A stretch of 16,135 bases of DNA. Origin: Actinomycetota bacterium (GTDB taxonomy: Bacteria > Actinomycetota > Acidimicrobiia > Spongiisociales > ZC4RG35). The notes beneath the pieces were generated by a model, which saw only the letters and a list, made by a program, of their open reading frames with translations, was not told the origin of the DNA and made no database searches. The first letter of the stretch is position 1, and every line of letters starts with the position of its first letter. The stretch is from positions 1 to 16,135 of the forward strand of contig JAKEHF010000142.1 of assembly GCA_022615295.1 (NCBI GenBank), read 5' to 3'. Below, piece by piece: positions 13,125 through 16,135 of this stretch. The translations under genes were made by a program, and so were the position numbers.

Positions 13125-14693
13125 TTGAGTCGCGACGGCTTCTTGAGACACATCCGGAGACGGATTCGGCTGGTCTGGATCGTCTCCACGGCCCAGCACC
13201 ACGCCGCCGGCGTCGCCGCGTTGGTGGGGATCATCTTCGTCGTCGACTGGCTGACCCCCTTCGATCACGCCCTCATCGCCGGGGCCGGCGTCGCCGTCGT
13301 CTCCGCCCTGGCCCTGGTCACTGTGGGTCTCACCCTTCGTGTCACCGACTGGGACGCCTCGAGGGCCGCCGAGCGCGGGCTGGGGGCCGGCGACGTGCTC
13401 ACCACTGCCCTCGAGTTCGCCGACACCGAAGATGAAGTCCATGGTCTGATCCAGAACCGGGCCGAGGCCATGATCAGCGATGCCAGCGTGCGTGCCGCCA
13501 TACCCCTGCGCTCGGACCCGGGCCGGCTTCGCCGGCTCGGTCTGGTCGCTGCATTGACCCTGGTCGTCGCACTCCTCCCCACCCTCGGTGGGGGGACACC
13601 GGCACTCTCCGCCGAGACGCGTACCGCAATCGAGGACGAGGCCGAGCGGGTGTCCGCCCTCGCCGAAGCCGTCGAGAGGTCGGACGTCGAGGGTGCAGAG
13701 GAACTGGCCGCCGAGCTGGAAGGGCTGGCCGAGGAGCTCCGACGCTCCGAGACTCTCGAGGATGCCCTCTCTGCGCTCGACCGGGCGGAGGCCCGCCTCA
13801 ATGCGGAGGTCGATCCCACCTTCCTCGCCCAGAAGGCGGCGGTGCAGGGGCTCGCCCAGGACCTGGCCCTGAGACCCCTCACCCCCGACGTCCCCGTGGA
13901 CGCCGCCGAACAGCTCGAGACCCTGGCCGGCAGTCTCGACGACCTCTCGGAGCCCGAGCTCGCCGCGCTGGCGGACCGGCTCACCGAACTCGCCGCCTCA
14001 CAAGCCAGTGGCAACCCGACACTCTCCGACCAGCTCTCCCGGGCGGCGAGCGCCCTGTCGTCGGGTGATCTGAGGGCCGCCGGTCAGGCCCTCGACGACG
14101 CCGCCGGCGGTCAACGCACCGGTCTCGGCGAGGCTCGGGGTCAGCAGGCGATAGCCGAGACGCAACGGGCACTGGAAGGGGTGCGGGCCCGTCTTGGGAG
14201 GACGACGGGTCAGGGCGAGGGTCAAGGTCAGGGTCAAGGTCAAGGCCAGGGCCAAGGCCAGGGCCAGGGCCAGGGCCAGGGCCAAGGCCAGGGCCAGGGT
14301 CAGGGTGGTCAGAGCGGCGCCTCGGGTCAGATCTCCGGGGTGGCCCCGGGTCAGGGCGGGGCTTCGGGTCAGGGTGGTCAGGGCACGGTCGGTCAGGGCA
14401 CCGGTCAGGATTACGGGACCGGTGTGGAAACGAGCGAGGTGTACGACCCGGTGGACCGGGGTGAGGTCTCGGACCTGATCCAGGTCGGGATCGACGGTGG
14501 CACCGGGGAGGGGCCGATAGTGGGACGCGGCGACACCACCACACAGCGCGGCGAGTCGATCGTGCCCTATGCCCAGGTTCTGCCCGACTACATGAACGAC
14601 GCTGCCGACGCCCTGGCCCAGCTTCGGCTCCCCCCATCGATGCGTGACATCGTCCTCAGCTATTTCGATCACTTGGCGGCGGCGGCAAGATGA
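13125..14693 (+). CDS. Membrane protein with coiled coil and Gly-Gln repeat, first gene of a MoxR operon
   Basis: This 522-aa protein has basic N-terminal residues and two close transmembrane helices (about 24-42 and 48-72). A short cytoplasmic loop containing the TDWDASRAAERGLGAGDVLTTALEF segment leads to a third helix (about 137-155). A long helical, Glu/Ala-rich region (165-340) is predicted coiled coil. A 16-unit Gly-Gln hexapeptide-DNA tract follows (residues 362-393), then more Gly/Gln-rich sequence and a conserved-looking end (SIVPYAQVLPDYMNDAADALAQLRLPP). The layout recalls large DUF4175-like proteins encoded just upstream of moxR, but I am only moderately sure. The TTG start has AGGAAGG 5 nt upstream. 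The stop overlaps the moxR start as ATGA, so translation is coupled. Confidence 0.8.
   Translation: MSRDGFLRHIRRRIRLVWIVSTAQHHAAGVAALVGIIFVVDWLTPFDHALIAGAGVAVVSALALVTVGLTLRVTDWDASRAAERGLGAGDVLTTALEFADTEDEVHGLIQNRAEAMISDASVRAAIPLRSDPGRLRRLGLVAALTLVVALLPTLGGGTPALSAETRTAIEDEAERVSALAEAVERSDVEGAEELAAELEGLAEELRRSETLEDALSALDRAEARLNAEVDPTFLAQKAAVQGLAQDLALRPLTPDVPVDAAEQLETLAGSLDDLSEPELAALADRLTELAASQASGNPTLSDQLSRAASALSSGDLRAAGQALDDAAGGQRTGLGEARGQQAIAETQRALEGVRARLGRTTGQGEGQGQGQGQGQGQGQGQGQGQGQGQGQGQGGQSGASGQISGVAPGQGGASGQGGQGTVGQGTGQDYGTGVETSEVYDPVDRGEVSDLIQVGIDGGTGEGPIVGRGDTTTQRGESIVPYAQVLPDYMNDAADALAQLRLPPSMRDIVLSYFDHLAAAAR
14208..14303 (+). repeat. Tandem hexanucleotide repeat encoding (Gly-Gln)n
   Basis: Sixteen in-frame 6-bp units (consensus GGYCAR, one GGCGAG) encode Gly-Gln, with a single Gly-Glu. 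Units 1-6 mostly use GGT, units 7-15 use GGC. The homogeneous GGC block suggests recent expansion by slippage. Unit changes keep the frame, so length variation would be tolerated. Confidence 0.9.
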
Positions 14694-15709
14694 GCCAGGT
14701 TGTGCTCACAGAGTCCGATCTCGACCTGTACCGGGACACGGCCGTCTCGATCGAGACCGCGGTCGGGACTCTCATCGCCGGTCAACCGCAGCTGATCCGT
14801 CAGACCCTGGTAGGTCTTCTCGCCGAGGGTCATGTGCTCCTCGAGGGCGTCCCCGGTCTGGGGAAGACCGAGCTCGTGAAGGCCGTGGCCTCCGCTATAG
14901 GCGTCGAGTTCTCCCGGGTCCAGTTCACCCCGGACCTGATGCCCGCCGACATCGTCGGCACCCAGGTCCTCGAGGAGGACGAGCAGGGTCATCGCCGTTT
15001 CCGTTACCGGCCGGGTCCGGTGTTCACCAACCTCCTCCTCGCCGACGAGATAAACAGGGCGACACCCAAGACCCAGGCCGCCCTCCTCGAGGCGATGCAG
15101 GAGAGACAGGTCACTGTCGCCGGTGAGACGAGGGATCTCCCCAGACCCTTCCTGGTCCTCGCCACCCAGAACCCGATCGAGCTCGAAGGAACCTACCCCC
15201 TTCCCGAGGCTCAGCTCGACCGGTTCATGTTCAAGGTGACGGTCAGCCCTCCTCCGGCCGATGTCCTGGAGGAGATCCTGAGACGCACCACGACCGGCGC
15301 CAGCCCCCGGGTGCCCCAGGTGGTGGACGAGGCAACCATCACCCGGCTGATCGCCATGACCCCGCAGCTGCCGATCGCCCGTCATCTGCTCCGTTACGTC
15401 TCCCTGATCGTCGAGGCAACCCACCCAGAGGGTGACACCGCCTCCCCGATGGTGAAGCGCTTCGTCCGTTGGGGGTCTTCGCCACGGGGTGGTCAGGCGA
15501 TGGTGCTCGCGGCGAAGGCGCTGGCCCTGATCGAGGGCCGGCCCCACGTGAGTGCCGCTGACATCCGTTGGGCGGCGCCCGCCGCACTCCGGCATCGCCT
15601 CGTGCTCGGTTTCGAAGCGACCACAGAGGGGGTTCGCGGCGACGCCATCATCGAGGAGGTCCTCGAGGAGACACCCGAACCCAAGGCCGACATCCGGGGA
15701 GCCCCTTGA
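14690..15709 (+). CDS. moxR: MoxR-family AAA+ ATPase
   Basis: This 339-aa protein has Walker A GVPGLGKT (53-60), Walker B LLLADEINRA (115-124), sensor-1 ATQNPIELEGTYPLPEAQLD (158-177) and LDRFMFK. These match the MoxR proper subfamily of AAA+ ATPases almost throughout, and the length is normal for it. MoxR proteins are cytoplasmic chaperone-like ATPases that help mature or insert metal ions into partner complexes, usually with DUF58 and von Willebrand factor A proteins encoded beside them. The start overlaps the previous stop (ATGA) and its stop overlaps the next start (TTGA). The three genes thus form one translationally coupled operon. Symbol is used at family level. Confidence 0.95.
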   Translation: MSQVVLTESDLDLYRDTAVSIETAVGTLIAGQPQLIRQTLVGLLAEGHVLLEGVPGLGKTELVKAVASAIGVEFSRVQFTPDLMPADIVGTQVLEEDEQGHRRFRYRPGPVFTNLLLADEINRATPKTQAALLEAMQERQVTVAGETRDLPRPFLVLATQNPIELEGTYPLPEAQLDRFMFKVTVSPPPADVLEEILRRTTTGASPRVPQVVDEATITRLIAMTPQLPIARHLLRYVSLIVEATHPEGDTASPMVKRFVRWGSSPRGGQAMVLAAKALALIEGRPHVSAADIRWAAPAALRHRLVLGFEATTEGVRGDAIIEEVLEETPEPKADIRGAP

Positions 15710-16135
15710 CCCTGATCAGCCCGGTGCTGATGGCACGTCTGGAGAGTCTCCAGCTCGCCAGCCGGCACCGGCTCGCCGGCAAGTTCGGCGGCGAGCACAT
15801 GTCCAAGAGATACGGCAACACCGTCGACTTCGCCGACTTTCGCGAGTACCACCCCGGTGACGACTTCCGACGGATCGACTACCACGTGCTCGCCCGTCTC
15901 GACCAGGTCCTGATCAAGCTCTACGAGGCCGACGACGAGGTGACCTTGCGCATCCTCATCGACACCTCGGACTCGATGACGATCGGGGGGAAGCTGGACC
16001 AGGCGAAACGTCTCGCCGCCGCACTCGGCTTCGTCGCCCTCACCGCCCACGACGCGGTGACCGTCCAAACCTTCCCCGAGACCGGCCCCCCACCACGTTT
16101 CGCCGGCCGGGCATCGGTGCCAGCGTTCTTGACCC
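15706..16135 (+). CDS. DUF58 domain protein (partial)
   Basis: The gene starts with TTG at 15706, overlapping the moxR stop as TTGA, and runs off the right edge after 143 codons. DFADFREYHPGDDFRRIDYH (41-60) is the hallmark of DUF58 proteins. LRILIDTSDSM (81-91) gives a D-x-S-x-S metal-ion-dependent adhesion-like motif of the von Willebrand factor A fold. DUF58 proteins are standard partners of MoxR ATPases. No signal peptide or membrane segment is seen in the part present. It may continue to a VWA or transglutaminase-like gene beyond the window. Confidence 0.92.
   Translation, partial: MTLISPVLMARLESLQLASRHRLAGKFGGEHMSKRYGNTVDFADFREYHPGDDFRRIDYHVLARLDQVLIKLYEADDEVTLRILIDTSDSMTIGGKLDQAKRLAAALGFVALTAHDAVTVQTFPETGPPPRFAGRASVPAFLT

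Noticed and set aside
14208..14400. Repeat tract as a possible CRISPR or intergenic repeat
   Set aside because: Units are only 6 bp with no spacers and lie in frame inside a coding region.

Overview
The window looks like chromosomal DNA of a high-GC Gram-positive, most likely an uncultured actinobacterium (Acidimicrobiia or a relative). I infer this from the G/C-rich third positions, the actinobacterial-type LexA box (TCGAAC-N4-GTTCGA), DnaE2, GTG/TTG starts and many apparently leaderless promoters. No phage, IS, CRISPR, tRNA or rRNA sequence was recognised. The window is densely coding: thirteen genes, of which eleven are complete and the first and last are cut by the window edges. No gene-free gap exceeds about 150 bp.

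Left part (1-3164). A minus-strand pair encodes a lipoprotein (678-1424) and the N-terminal half of an ABC exporter (1-663). Divergent to it, only 23 bp away, is a fusion of type II 3-dehydroquinase (AroQ) with a complete alpha/beta-hydrolase (1448-2524). A membrane-anchored SLT-type lytic transglycosylase follows (2592-3164).

Middle (3166-8914). The error-prone polymerase DnaE2 (minus strand) ends 1 bp from the transglycosylase. Its promoter carries a perfect 24-bp SOS palindrome. The same short intergenic region also holds the start of a divergent dodecin gene, so LexA may act on both. A DUF2461 gene converges on dodecin. Next come a GlsB/YeaQ-type membrane protein, a strong hairpin, and an MBL-fold hydrolase with a C-terminal helical extension.

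Right-middle (9000-13000). A 62-aa membrane peptide and a 451-aa two-part methyltransferase converge on an 820-aa membrane-anchored alkaline-phosphatase/sulfatase-superfamily protein. The last two genes overlap tail to tail by 14 bp. The methyltransferase N-terminus has kinase-like Asp/Asn/Asp spacing. This set looks like a cell-envelope or surface-polymer modification locus.

Right end (13125-16135). A tightly coupled operon encodes a membrane protein with a coiled-coil region and a Gly-Gln hexanucleotide repeat tract, a MoxR AAA+ ATPase, and a DUF58 protein cut by the window. The overlaps are ATGA and TTGA. It is a MoxR/DUF58 envelope-maturation type operon.

Across the window, at least six transcription-unit first genes have a TANNNT -10 hexamer ending 6-8 nt before the start codon. 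This predicts leaderless mRNAs and helps choose starts.
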